11,241 nucleotides of DNA, from assembly GCA_900319985.1 (NCBI GenBank), contig ONQL01000056.1, positions 1 through 11,241 on the forward strand, written 5' to 3'. The stretch's first letter is position 1. Each line of letters opens with the position of its first letter. The translations under genes and the position numbers were made by a program. The notes under the pieces are model-generated. The model was not told where the DNA came from. It was given only the letters and a program-made list of their open reading frames with translations, and searched no databases. Positions 1-7,428 of this stretch are shown one piece after another. The stretch comes from an uncultured Methanobrevibacter sp. Its GTDB lineage: Archaea > Methanobacteriota > Methanobacteria > Methanobacteriales > Methanobacteriaceae.

Positions 1-219
1 TTATATAAAATATTGAAAAAGTATATTCCTGCACTTACCATTATCAGTGGTATATATGTAGGTCTTATTGCTTTCCTTGCAGATTTAACCGGTGCTTTAG
101 GTGGAGGTACTGGTGTTCTACTTACTGTAGGTATTATTCATAAGCTTTATGAAGAAATGGCAGAAGAACAACTTATGTCTGCAAATCCAATTCTTAGAAA
201 AGTTTTAGGAGGAGACTAA
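1..219 (+). CDS. secY: Protein translocase subunit SecY, C-terminal fragment
   Basis: This is the last 72 residues of SecY, the channel-forming subunit of the SecYE translocon in the cytoplasmic membrane. The frame is open from base 1, so the gene begins upstream of the window. What is visible is the final transmembrane helix (ISGIYVGLIAFLADLTGAL), the glycine-rich turn LGGGTGVLLTVGI, and the cytoplasmic tail with YEEMAEEQL, all in the order usual for archaeal SecY. The gene order that follows (adk, EMC3/DUF106, L34e, cmk, L14e, cbf5) is the standard archaeal order after secY and supports the call. A TTG at 13 could be read as a start, but it lies inside the conserved region and is not one. 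The frame ends at TAA 217-219. Confidence 0.95.
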   Translation, partial: LYKILKKYIPALTIISGIYVGLIAFLADLTGALGGGTGVLLTVGIIHKLYEEMAEEQLMSANPILRKVLGGD

Positions 220-226
220 TTCTCCT
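210..226 (+). other. Small hairpin across the secY stop codon
   Basis: AGGAGA (210-215) pairs perfectly with TCTCCT (221-226) around a 5-base loop that contains the secY stop codon. No T-run follows, so it does not look like a terminator. It could be a processing or coupling element, or chance. Confidence 0.3.
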
Positions 227-259
227 AAACTTATTCATATTAATATGTGAGGGATTAAA

Positions 260-820
260 TTGAAATTAGTAGTATTAACAGGTATTCCAGGTTCTGGAAG
301 TACAACATTGCTTAATAAAGCACTTGAAGAAGTTGATTATGTGCACTTGAATTATGGTGACATAATGACTGAAATAGCAATTGCGGAAAAAATTGTTGAA
401 GATAGGGATTCTTTAAGAAAATTACCAGCTGAAACTCAAAAAGAAATTCAAGCTGAAGCTGCTAAAGAAATTAAAAGAAGATCTGAAAATGATAATGTTA
501 TTGTAGATACTCATTGTACTATTAACACTCCATCTGGATTTTTACCAGGTTTGCCAATTTGGGTTTTAGAACAATTACAACCAGATCGTTTTATTTTAAT
601 TGAAGCTAATCCTGATGAAATTATTTATAGAAGATTAAATGATGACACTCGTGTTAGAGATGTTCAAAAAGCAAAGGATATTGATTTACACCAACAAATG
701 AACAGAGCTACATCTATGGCTTACGCTACTTTAACTGGAGCTACTGTCAAAATTGTTGAAAATCATGATAATCATTTAAATTCTTCAGTTTCAAAATTAG
801 TAGATGTATTAAATTTATAG
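260..820 (+). CDS. adkA: Archaeal-type adenylate kinase
   Basis: This 186-residue protein is an archaeal adenylate kinase (AdkA family), which interconverts ATP + AMP and 2 ADP in the cytoplasm. The nucleotide-binding loop is GIPGSGSTT at residues 8-16; it has serine where a classical Walker A loop has lysine, as I recall for methanogen AdkA. Further family signatures are the VDTHCTINTPSGFLPGLP stretch (about residues 82-99) and DDTRVRD in the lid region. The length fits the family's roughly 190 residues. The start is a TTG at 260, preceded by GTGAGG at 247-252; no ATG fits better. The gene sits 40 bp after secY and 10 bp before the EMC3/DUF106 gene, consistent with one transcript. Confidence 0.95.
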   Translation: MKLVVLTGIPGSGSTTLLNKALEEVDYVHLNYGDIMTEIAIAEKIVEDRDSLRKLPAETQKEIQAEAAKEIKRRSENDNVIVDTHCTINTPSGFLPGLPIWVLEQLQPDRFILIEANPDEIIYRRLNDDTRVRDVQKAKDIDLHQQMNRATSMAYATLTGATVKIVENHDNHLNSSVSKLVDVLNL

Positions 821-830
821 GGGATTAATT

Positions 831-1409
831 ATGGTTGATATATGGGGAATGGTCTACGGAGCATTGAATGCAGTTTTCAATCCAATTCTCGCTACGGACC
901 CGAATCCAGCCAATCCGGCTTTGACTGTTTTTATTGTTGCATTTATTGTTTCATTAATCACAACTATTGCAAATAAATACTTGGTAGACCAAGATGAAAT
1001 GAATGACGTACAAGCAAAAATGAAAGAATTCCAAAGTGAACTCCGAGAAGCTCAAAAGAAAGGGGACGGTAAAAGGGTTGCTGAACTTCAAGCTCAACAG
1101 TCCGACATGATGCAAATGCAAAGTAAAATGATGACCAGTCAGTTCAAACCTATGATTGTAACTTTTGTTCCAATTATTTTGATATTTTTCTGGATGAGAT
1201 CATCAGCAATTCATAATTTGGTTATTATTTTACCTAAAACTGTTTATTGGGTAACTTTAACTCCTGTTTGGCATTTCATAGGCCAATTCTTATATGGTGG
1301 TAAAGCAACTATTCCATATGGTATTGGTTGGTTGTTATGGTATATGATTTGTACTTTTGGAATGAGTCAAATAATAAGAAAATTCTTAGGATTCAAACAA
1401 GGGTTCTAA
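831..1409 (+). CDS. EMC3/TMCO1 family (DUF106) membrane protein, YidC/Oxa1-like insertase
   Basis: This 192-residue integral membrane protein belongs to the DUF106 (EMC3/TMCO1) family, the archaeal branch of the Oxa1/YidC/Alb3 insertase superfamily, thought to help insert membrane proteins. Predicted membrane segments are at about residues 31-51, 107-122 and 162-182. Between the first and second is a polar, charged coiled-coil region (about 53-100, with MKEFQSELREAQKK and a methionine-rich MMQMQSKMM), matching the cytosolic coiled coil of the family. The ATG at 831 is preceded by AGGGGAT (819-825), which overlaps the adk stop codon and suggests translational coupling. Its place two genes after secY fits a role in membrane protein biogenesis; the insertase function is known for the family and inferred here. 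Confidence 0.9.
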   Translation: MVDIWGMVYGALNAVFNPILATDPNPANPALTVFIVAFIVSLITTIANKYLVDQDEMNDVQAKMKEFQSELREAQKKGDGKRVAELQAQQSDMMQMQSKMMTSQFKPMIVTFVPIILIFFWMRSSAIHNLVIILPKTVYWVTLTPVWHFIGQFLYGGKATIPYGIGWLLWYMICTFGMSQIIRKFLGFKQGF

Positions 1410-1441
1410 ATCAACCTTTTAAACATACATTTATTAATGAT

Positions 1442-1457
1442 GAAAAAGATATATTAT
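1442..1457 (+). promoter_or_regulatory. Candidate archaeal promoter (BRE/TATA) for rpl34e
   Basis: A purine-rich GAAAAAG (1442-1448) runs into ATATATTA (1449-1456), resembling a BRE plus TATA box. Transcription would start near 1480, giving about 45 bases of leader before the L34e start at 1525. It lies in the 115-bp gap that is the largest spacing in this cluster upstream of cbf5. It is a pattern match only. Confidence 0.45.
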
Positions 1458-1524
1458 AGTATTCTATTTTGAATACGCTATTACACAATTATTAAATTTA
1501 TTAAATTAATTATTAGGTGATTAA

Positions 1525-1791
1525 ATGCCTGCAAATAGGTTTAGATCAAGATCATATAAAAGAATTCATAAAAACACTCCTGGTGGAGATAATGTTTTAA
1601 GATACAAAAAGAAAAAACCATCTAAGCATGTTTGTGCTGAGTGTGGTGCAGTATTGCATGGAGTTCCTCGTGGACGTCCATACGAAATTGGAAAATTATC
1701 AAAAACAGCTAAAAGACCTAACCGTCCATATGGTGGGTACTTATGCTCAAGTTGTGCTCGTAAACTTTTCAAAAACGAGGCTAGAAAATAA
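1525..1791 (+). CDS. rpl34e: Large ribosomal subunit protein eL34 (L34e)
   Basis: This 88-residue basic protein is ribosomal protein L34e, found in archaeal and eukaryotic 50S/60S subunits but not in bacteria. It carries two CxxC pairs (C37/C40 in CAECG and C74/C77 in CSSCA) forming a zinc ribbon, and the conserved RGRPYEIGKLSKTAKRPNRPYGG segment split around residues 49-71. The start ATG has a textbook AGGTGA at 1515-1520. Its TAA shares one base with the ATG of cmk (1791), so the two genes are very likely translationally coupled. The minus-strand and +2 open frames over this gene are shadows. Confidence 0.96.
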   Translation: MPANRFRSRSYKRIHKNTPGGDNVLRYKKKKPSKHVCAECGAVLHGVPRGRPYEIGKLSKTAKRPNRPYGGYLCSSCARKLFKNEARK

Positions 1792-2312
1792 TGATAGTTA
1801 CAATCGGTGGATTAGCTGGAACTGGAACAACTACTTTAGCTGAAGTACTAAGTGAAAAGTTAGATGTTCCTTATATTTCTGCAGGTTTCATTTTCAGAGA
1901 AATGGCTGCTGAAAGGGGAATGTCTGTTCTTGAATTCAGTGAGTTTGCTGAAGGTAATGATGATATTGATAAAGAAATTGATAAAAGGCAAGCTGAAAAA
2001 GCTAAATCATCAGAAAAATTAATAATCGAAGGAAGATTATCTGCATATTTTGTAGATAATGCTGATTTGAGGATTTGGTTACTCACTCCTTTTGACGTTC
2101 GTTCAAAAAGGATTGCTCAAAGGGAAGATAAGTCTGTTGATGTGGCAAAAGACGAAATTATCATTCGTGAAAAAAGCGAAGCCTTAAGATACAAAGAAAT
2201 CCATAATATTGACATCAGTAATATGGATATTTATGATATTATTATAAATACTGATAGCTTTGATCCAGAAAGCATATCAGAAATCATTACAACAACATTA
2301 AAGGTGATATAA
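1791..2312 (+). CDS. cmk: Cytidylate kinase
   Basis: This 173-residue protein is the archaeal cytidylate kinase, which phosphorylates CMP and dCMP using ATP in pyrimidine nucleotide metabolism. The N-terminus reads MIVTIGGLAGTGTTTLAE: a P-loop GLAGTGTTT (residues 8-16) that has threonine in place of the Walker A lysine. Further signatures are SAGFIFREMAAERG (about 31-44), the IIEGRLSAY segment (about 78-86) and the lid-like RSKRIAQRE region. Length is normal for the archaeal family. The ATG overlaps the L34e stop by one base, and the next gene begins right after the stop, so it is embedded between ribosomal protein genes. Confidence 0.94.
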   Translation: MIVTIGGLAGTGTTTLAEVLSEKLDVPYISAGFIFREMAAERGMSVLEFSEFAEGNDDIDKEIDKRQAEKAKSSEKLIIEGRLSAYFVDNADLRIWLLTPFDVRSKRIAQREDKSVDVAKDEIIIREKSEALRYKEIHNIDISNMDIYDIIINTDSFDPESISEIITTTLKVI

Positions 2313-2534
2313 ATGGCATCAATCGAAGTAGGTAGAGTATGTGTTAAAATCGCTGGTAGAGAAGCTGGCGAAAAATGTGCAATTGTTGAAATTATTGATG
2401 AAAACTTTGTTGAAGTTGTTGGTGAAGCAGTTAAAAACAGAAGATGTAACATTGCTCACTTAGAACCAACCGAAGAATCTATCGATGTTTCCGGTGACAT
2501 TGACTCTATTAAAGCAGCTTTAGCTGACTTATAA
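2313..2534 (+). CDS. rpl14e: Large ribosomal subunit protein eL14 (L14e)
   Basis: This 73-residue protein is archaeal ribosomal protein L14e. The N-terminal MASIEVGRVCVKIAGREAGE and the following KCAIVEIIDENFVEVVG form the KOW/SH3-like barrel of the family, and KNRRCNIAHLEPTEE matches its C-terminal part. Archaeal members are this short; eukaryotic ones carry extensions. The start directly abuts the cmk stop codon, and its ribosome binding site AGGTGA (2302-2307) lies within the end of cmk. A terminator-like hairpin follows shortly after. Confidence 0.95.
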   Translation: MASIEVGRVCVKIAGREAGEKCAIVEIIDENFVEVVGEAVKNRRCNIAHLEPTEESIDVSGDIDSIKAALADL

Positions 2535-2540
2535 ATTTAA

Positions 2541-2576
2541 ATGAATAATTAAAAATTATTCATATCTTTTTTTATT
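2541..2576 (+). terminator. Hairpin plus T-rich tract after rpl14e
   Basis: ATGAATAATT (2541-2550) and AATTATTCAT (2554-2563) form a perfect 10-bp stem with an AAA loop. A T-rich stretch follows (ATCTTTTTTTATTT, ending near 2577). It begins 6 bases after the L14e stop and fills most of the gap to cbf5. It could end or attenuate the upstream transcript, or act as a processing site. Archaeal termination depends mainly on the T tract, so full termination is uncertain. Confidence 0.6.
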
Positions 2577-2600
2577 TACTATTTTTTAAAGGTCTTTTTC

Positions 2601-3566
2601 ATGAAATTTAACATGGTTACTAAATCTAAAAGCTTCACTTCTCCAGATTTTGGTTGCAAACCAGAAGAAAGGGATATTGAAGAGTATATTTCTAAAGGAG
2701 TTATTAATTTAGATAAACCATCAGGTCCAACATCTCATGAAATAGATTCGTGGATTAAACGTATTTTATATTTAGAAAAATCAGGTCATGGTGGAACATT
2801 AGACCCTAAAGTAACCGGAATCTTGCCGGTCGGGTTAAATGATGCTACAAGAGCAATCCAATTGCTTTTAACCGCTCCAAAGGAATATGTTTGTTTACTC
2901 ACTTTCCATCAGGACGTTGATGAAGAAAAAATTAGAGAAGTATTTGCTGAATTCACAGGAAAGATTTTTCAGCTTCCTCCTGTCAAATCTGCTGTTAAAC
3001 GTGAGATGAGGACACGTAACATTTACTATTCCACTATTTATGAAATTGAAGGAAGGGATGTACTTTTCAGAATAGGTTGTGAGGCAGGAACATATGTTAG
3101 AACCTATTGTCACAATATAGGTGAGGCATTGGGCGTTGGAGCTCACATGGCCGAACTTAGAAGAACTCAGGTAGGTTCATTTACAGAAAAAAATAATTTG
3201 GTTACATTGCAGGATGTTACTGATGCTTATCACTTTTGGAAAGAGGACGGTGATGAATCATTCTTGCGTGAAGCTATTATGCCGATGGAGAGGGCTGCAG
3301 ATTACCTACCGAAAATCATCATTAAAGACTCAGCAGTCGATGCAGTTTGCCATGGTGCCGATTTGGCCAATGGTGGAATTGTTGAGTTGGCTGACAGTAT
3401 TCAAAAAAATGATATTGTAGCTATCGAAACTCTTAAAGGTGAATTAGTGGCTGCAGGTAACTCACTTCTGACTTCAAATGAGATTTTGGAAGCGGACTCC
3501 GGTTTTGCTGTAAATGTTTCTAAGGTGTTCATGAAGCCGGATACTTATCCAAGATTCTGGAAATGA
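2601..3566 (+). CDS. cbf5: tRNA/rRNA pseudouridine synthase Cbf5 (archaeal TruB)
   Basis: This 321-residue protein is archaeal Cbf5, the catalytic pseudouridine synthase of H/ACA ribonucleoproteins (with Nop10, L7Ae and Gar1), which also modifies tRNA. The TruB catalytic motif HGGTLDPKVTGILPVGL is at residues 63-79, with the catalytic aspartate at D68. The N-terminal VINLDKPSGPTSHE (34-47), FQLPPVKSAVKR (123-134) and CEAGTYVRTYCHNIG (160-174) are further family motifs. The C-terminal PUA RNA-binding domain runs from about residue 236 to 315, beginning LPKIIIKDSAVDAVCHGAD. The ATG at 2601 is preceded by AAAGGT (2588-2593); an alternative ATG at 2613 would lose four residues. Length is typical. 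It is separated from L14e by the hairpin above but shares the same conserved neighbourhood. Confidence 0.96.
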   Translation: MKFNMVTKSKSFTSPDFGCKPEERDIEEYISKGVINLDKPSGPTSHEIDSWIKRILYLEKSGHGGTLDPKVTGILPVGLNDATRAIQLLLTAPKEYVCLLTFHQDVDEEKIREVFAEFTGKIFQLPPVKSAVKREMRTRNIYYSTIYEIEGRDVLFRIGCEAGTYVRTYCHNIGEALGVGAHMAELRRTQVGSFTEKNNLVTLQDVTDAYHFWKEDGDESFLREAIMPMERAADYLPKIIIKDSAVDAVCHGADLANGGIVELADSIQKNDIVAIETLKGELVAAGNSLLTSNEILEADSGFAVNVSKVFMKPDTYPRFWK

Positions 3567-3577
3567 ATTTCATTAAA

Positions 3578-3592
3578 TGCCTATTTAAGGCA
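3578..3592 (+). other. Short hairpin downstream of cbf5
   Basis: TGCCT (3578-3582) pairs with AGGCA (3588-3592) around an ATTTA loop. A second small dyad, AATGA-ATT-TCATT (3562-3574), spans the cbf5 stop. An 11-base word GAATTTCATTA occurs at 3565 and again near 3619. There is no strong T-run next to the hairpin, so it is at best a weak terminator. The rest of 3593-3680 shows nothing recognisable. Confidence 0.3.
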
Positions 3593-3683
3593 ATGCTAAT
3601 GGAACTTATTCCACAAATTGAATTTCATTATACTCTTGTATTTAATTTAAAAAATTTTTCAGAATTAGTAAATCCAAATTAAA

Positions 3684-3697
3684 CGAAAATATATTAA
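3684..3697 (+). promoter_or_regulatory. Candidate promoter for the transglutaminase-like remnant
   Basis: CGAAAATATATTAA looks like a BRE followed by a TATA box. Transcription would start near 3718, about 14 bases before the ATG at 3732. Between them lies AATAATATATTAGTGAT, which matches the leader of the lemA gene (AATAATATATTAGGTGAT, from 6836) except for one missing G in the ribosome binding site. Confidence 0.45.
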
Positions 3698-3731
3698 CTG
3701 TTTAAAATAATATATTAGTGATGTGAGTGAA

Positions 3732-4107
3732 ATGAAATCATTTAATTTGACATAAGGCAAAAGCTTTGTTTGAATATGTGCAGTTGCACATTGAATATGA
3801 CTTATATTATGATACTCATAAGGGTGCAGTAGACACATTGACTTCTAAGAAAGGAAATGGTGCCGATCAAGCACATCTTCTGATTGCAATGTATAGGACT
3901 GCTGGATTAAAGGCAAGATATGTTCATGGGGAATGTAACTTTTTTATGGGAGGCAAATCCCGTGGTCATGTTTGGACTCAGGTTCTTATTGACAATACAT
4001 GGATTTGTGGAGACACAACAGATTTGGCTAATAAATTTGGAAGCATATCTGCTTGGAATGTGAATAAGTATACTCTGTTGAACAAGTATAGGGAGCTTCC
4101 ATTCTAG
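3732..4107 (+). pseudogene. Transglutaminase-like domain remnant, frameshifted and lacking the catalytic Cys
   Basis: The reading frame 3766-4107 encodes a transglutaminase-core-like domain of the type found at the C-terminus of Methanobrevibacter surface proteins (ALFEYVQLHIEYDLYYDTHKGAV, then AHLLIAMYRTAGLKARYVHGE, GHVWTQVLIDNTW and the closing NKYRELPF). A likely original ATG at 3732 reads MKSFNLT and hits TAA at 3753; skipping one base at 3753 joins it to KAKALFEYVQ, so a one-base insertion explains the break. In the family the nucleophile sits in a GNC motif; here it reads GNGADQ, with GGT at 3859-3861 in place of a Cys codon. The His (H68 counted from 3766) and Asp (D83) are present. 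There is no signal peptide or stalk, so most of a typical surface protein is missing. It is probably non-functional. A short protein from the TTG at 3766 cannot be excluded. Confidence 0.75.
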
Positions 4108-4208
4108 AGTCAACAACAATGGTCTAAATAGGTTTTAAATTGAAATCTTGGTTATTTGAAAATGCATTTGTGCAATAAGATTCATAGTGATGTTGATTTT
4201 TTTTGATA

Positions 4209-4236
4209 ATGTGGCATGAAGTCACATTTTTTTTTT
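4209..4236 (+). terminator. Hairpin with ten-T tail
   Basis: ATGTGGC (4209-4215) pairs with GTCACAT (4221-4227), with one G-T wobble, around an ATGAA loop. It is followed directly by T4227-4236, a run of ten T. An earlier run of eight T lies at 4197-4204. This is the clearest terminator in the window and would close transcription of the transglutaminase-like remnant. Confidence 0.65.
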
Positions 4237-4370
4237 AATTTTTCCCGTTAAAATAAATGCTTAAAAACATCAATTAATTTTTAAAAATCACGACACATCT
4301 TTTTTTTTAAATAATATTTTAATAAGTTTAGTATACCTTATATTCAAAACATTTTTCTCATTTTTTCATA

Positions 4371-4385
4371 AATATTATATAAATA
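4371..4385 (+). promoter_or_regulatory. Candidate promoter of the adhesin-like gene
   Basis: TTATATAAAT (4375-4384) is a good TATA-box match. A start site about 25 bases on (near 4407) would leave a leader of roughly 15 bases with no AGGTGA-like ribosome binding site before the ATG at 4423, so the mRNA would be nearly leaderless. Confidence 0.45.
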
Positions 4386-4422
4386 ATACTACAAAAATAC
4401 CATTCAACTAATTATAAATTTG

Positions 4423-6797
4423 ATGTTGAGTGTTTTGATATACAAAAAATGTATAATTATCTTAATATTGCTTATTGCTTGCATTGCTGTTACTGATGTT
4501 AGTGCAGCTGATAATTTCACTGATGATAATTATACTGTGAGTTCTATCGAAACTCTTAAAATGGAAGAAATTAACGATTCGTTTGATGAAGAAATATTAT
4601 CAAGCCCCTTTGGTACTTTCACTGAATTAAATCAAATTCTAGGTGATCAATCTGAATGGACTATAAATTTGGATAAAGATTATTCTTTTTCTCCAAGTGT
4701 TGATTCAAATCTGGTTAATGGAATTGTTATAGACCGTTCCATTACTATTAATGGTAATGGACATACAATTAATGCGAATAATCAATCCAGAATTTTTAAT
4801 GTAACTAATCATGTTAATTTCAACAATATAGTCTTCAAAAATGCTTATGCTGACAGTGGTTCAGCAATTACTGGTTCGAACTATGCGGTTTCAAATTGTA
4901 GATTTGTTTCCAATGATGCTTCATCACATGGTGGAGCCATGTTGGGAGGATTTGCTAGAGATACAGTTTTTGAAGATAATTCTGCAGAAATTTAGGGTGG
5001 TGCAGTTTATAATTCCAATATAAACAATTGCTCTTTTGTCCGCAATTCTGCAAAAGAAGGTGGGGCTATGTATAATTCTTACGCTTCTTTATCTACATTC
5101 ATGTATAATTCTGCAACTTCCAATGGTGGAGCGATGTCTTTGGGATCTGCTGACCATTCTGTTTTTATTTCCAACACGGCCTCAAATTATGGCGGAGCAG
5201 TATTCAATTCATATGTTGAAAAATGTAATTTCTCAAGAAATTCCGCTGTTAATGGTGGTGCTTTGGGGGGTAACTCCTACTCTGCTGTGGATTCCCTTTT
5301 TGAATATAATTCTGCTACGAATGGGGAGCAATGTTTAATGGTACTGCATCTTCTTGCACATTCTTCAAGAATACTGCTGAAACTGGAGGTGCTAAATATG
5401 CAGGTTCTGCGGTAGATTGTCTTTTCAATGATAATCATGCTACTAAACAAGGGGGCGCTATAGGAGATACATATGCGGTCAACTGTAATTTCACATATAA
5501 TTCCGCCCCTCAAGGAGGAGCAATGGCTTTAAACTCTGCTGTTAATTCGTTATTCATGTTTAATACTGCAGATAATGGTGGGGCAATGTATAGTTCTTAT
5601 TCTGATAAATCCAAATTTTATAATAACTCCGCTAATAAACACGGTGGGGCAATATATGGGAGCAGTGCAGTTTCATCTGAATTCAGATATAATCCTGCGA
5701 TTAATGGTGGTGCGGCAGCGTTGTCTGATGTGAGTGATTCATCATTTTTTAACAACTATGCAGATGAACTTGGTGGAGCTAATTACCAATGTTCTGCTAG
5801 AAGGTCTTTATATTTAGAAAATGAAGCTAAACTTGGCGGTGCCATTGAAGAGGGATCTGCTTCAGGTTGTACATTTAGAAAAAATATTGCTAAAATTTCA
5901 GGAGGTGCGAAATTCAATGCTTATGTTGAAAATTCCGAATTTGAAGGAAACTTGCCTCCTTATGCTATATATGCATCAGATTTTATAGGACTTGAAGGTT
6001 TTGGTGGTGATATAAATATTAAAATGTACGATTCTCCAAGTTATCCTGTTACTGGTGTTAATTCCACAATTAAAGTTTATAATTCCAAAAACATGTTAAT
6101 TGGAACATATATTTCAGAAGTTGGGTACAATTGGTTTATAGATTTCAAAGCTGGTAAATATAATGCCATAATTAATGTTGATGACAAGGCTTATGAAGTA
6201 GATTCTCATAGGCTATCAATCACCATAAAAAAATCTTCATTTATATATGCTGCCAATGTGGTTACAAATTATCAGGACGGTAAGGTATTGCTTGTAAACT
6301 TGCATGATTCTGCCGGCAATGTTATTAAATATGCTAAAGTTTCCGTCATTATCAAGGGTGTTACCAAATCTTATGTAACTGATGATAATGGTCAGGTTAA
6401 GGTTCCTACAAAATCTCTTGCCCCTGCTACTTATGATGTATCAATAAAGTATGATGGTGATACAACTTATGATAAAACTTCTGCTAAAGCCAAAATTACA
6501 GTTAAAAAGACAAGTTCAAAAATAATTGCAGCCAAAAAAACTTTTAAGGTTAAAGATAAAACTAAAAAATACACTGTTACATTGAAAAATAAAAGGAATG
6601 CTGTAATTAAATCACAAAAAGTTACTATCACTGTTGGTGGTAAGACTTATTCTGCTAAAACCAGTTCAAAAGGTATTGCAACTTTTAAACTTACAAAATT
6701 AACTAAAAAAGGAATTTTTAGTGCTGTTGTTAAATTTGCTGGCAACAAATATTATAATTCCATTAAAACTACAGTAAAACTTACAGTTAAAAAATAG
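4423..6797 (+). pseudogene. Adhesin-like beta-helix surface protein, disrupted
   Basis: If repaired, this would be a secreted protein of about 790 residues. A signal peptide occupies residues 1-28 (h-region IIILILLIACIAVTDVSA, cleavage before ADN). An N-terminal region leads into a right-handed beta-helix with 16 rungs marked by GGA (4930-5909), then two Ig-like repeats (about 6235-6500 and 6501-6794), each ending in a Lys/Val-rich TVKK. This is the layout of methanogen adhesin-like proteins, thought to bind the cell wall or partner cells. Two lesions break it: TAG at 4993-4995, in a rung reading NSAEI-stop-GGAVYNS, and a one-base deletion in the G run 5323-5326, where AATGGGGAGCAATG should read AAT GGN GGA GCA ATG. 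Intact frames on both sides keep the repeat pattern, so the decay is recent. ATG 4423 is preferred over the TTG at 4420. As it stands, only about 190 residues would be made. Confidence 0.85.
4930..5909 (+). repeat. Sixteen GGA-type beta-helix rungs (about 21-22 aa each)
   Basis: GGA followed by a hydrophobic residue recurs 16 times between 4930 and 5909, giving a mean spacing near 65 bases (21.6 residues). A typical unit reads GGAMYNSYASLSTFMYNSAT: a turn, a small-residue strand, then a C/F-x-F-x-x-N-x-A strand. The DNA copies have diverged apart from the GGTGGAGC-like core, so this is a protein-level repeat and not a recently amplified one. Confidence 0.85.
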
Positions 6798-6857
6798 TTT
6801 TAAAATTATCATAACATTTATTTTTTATCATGATGAATAATATATTAGGTGATTTAA

Positions 6858-7415
6858 ATGAGTTTAATATTTATAATAGTACTTGTTGTAATTATCCTAT
6901 TTATTGCATTTACAATTGTGCATTTATATAATAATCTTGTAAATTTAAGAAATAGGGTAAAAAACAGCTATTCTCAAATTGATGTTCAACTTAAAAGAAG
7001 AAATGACTTAATACCTAATCTTGTTGAAACTGTTAAAGGTTATGCTGCTCATGAAAAAGGTGTTCTTGAAGAAGTTACTAAAGCAAGAGCGGGTGTTATG
7101 AATGCAAATGGTGTTGAAGAAGTTAGTGCTGCAGATAACCAATTGACTGGTGCATTGAAATCTTTATTTGCTGTTGCTGAAAGTTACCCTGACTTGAAAG
7201 CAAATGCTAATTTCCAACAATTGCAATCTGAATTATCCGATACTGAAGATAAAATTTCATATGCAAGACAATTCTATAACGATGTTGTTTTAAAATATAA
7301 TAATGCATGCCAAACATTTCCAAGTAACCTTTTTGCAAAAATGTTTCATTTTGAAGAAGCCGAATTCTTTGAAGCTCCTGCTAGTGACCGCGAAGTGCCT
7401 GAAGTTAAATTTTAA
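6858..7415 (+). CDS. lemA: LemA family protein
   Basis: This 185-residue protein belongs to the LemA family: a single N-terminal membrane anchor followed by a long helical bundle. The anchor is residues 2-22 (LIFIIVLVVIILFIAFTI). Family motifs are IDVQLKRRNDLIPNLVETVK (41-60), continuing into GYAAHEKGVLEEVTKAR, then YPDLKANANFQQLQ (110-123) and ARQFYNDVVLKYN (136-148). The C-terminus ends in an acidic FEEAEFFEAPASDREVPEV tail. The start ATG has a strong AGGTGA at 6847-6852. It lies 13 bp before the first DUF2207 gene, so the two are almost certainly co-transcribed. LemA's biochemical role is not established; the family often neighbours DUF2207 or TPM-domain membrane proteins. No clear promoter is visible in the 60-bp upstream gap; the TATA-like stretch at 6837-6846 is too close to the start codon. 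Confidence 0.93.
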   Translation: MSLIFIIVLVVIILFIAFTIVHLYNNLVNLRNRVKNSYSQIDVQLKRRNDLIPNLVETVKGYAAHEKGVLEEVTKARAGVMNANGVEEVSAADNQLTGALKSLFAVAESYPDLKANANFQQLQSELSDTEDKISYARQFYNDVVLKYNNACQTFPSNLFAKMFHFEEAEFFEAPASDREVPEVKF

Positions 7416-7428
7416 TTAAGAGGTTCGT

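Larger units (their letters stand above)
4108..4422. other. 315-bp AT-rich intergenic spacer
   Basis: There is no coding sequence here. The spacer holds two T-runs (4197-4204 and 4227-4236), the second behind a hairpin, then several more short oligo-T stretches, and a TATA-like element close to its right end. I see no repeat family, RNA gene or att site. Confidence 0.6.

Noticed and set aside
1566..1843. Open frames on the minus strand and in another plus frame over rpl34e
   Set aside because: They overlap a certain ribosomal protein gene and show no recognisable motifs.
4471..4482. Possible lipobox (LIAC) in the adhesin-like signal peptide
   Set aside because: The Cys lies within the hydrophobic core and a standard cleavage site (VSA before ADN) follows eight residues later, so an ordinary Sec signal is the better reading.
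4841..5338. Extra open frames of 60 and 100 codons inside the adhesin-like gene
   Set aside because: They are out of frame with the beta-helix repeats. They read as Leu/Ile-rich shadows of the repetitive DNA.
4930..5909. CRISPR-like regular spacing of about 65 bases
   Set aside because: The period is protein-level (beta-helix rungs). The DNA units diverge and there are no identical direct repeats with unrelated spacers.
3732..6797. Transglutaminase remnant and adhesin as halves of one split gene
   Set aside because: In known surface proteins the transglutaminase domain is C-terminal, but here it lies upstream with its own promoter and terminator, and the adhesin has its own signal peptide and a complete C-terminus. 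A simple split does not explain this.
6837..6846. TATA-like word just before lemA
   Set aside because: It is only about 12-20 bases from the start codon, so transcription would begin inside the gene.
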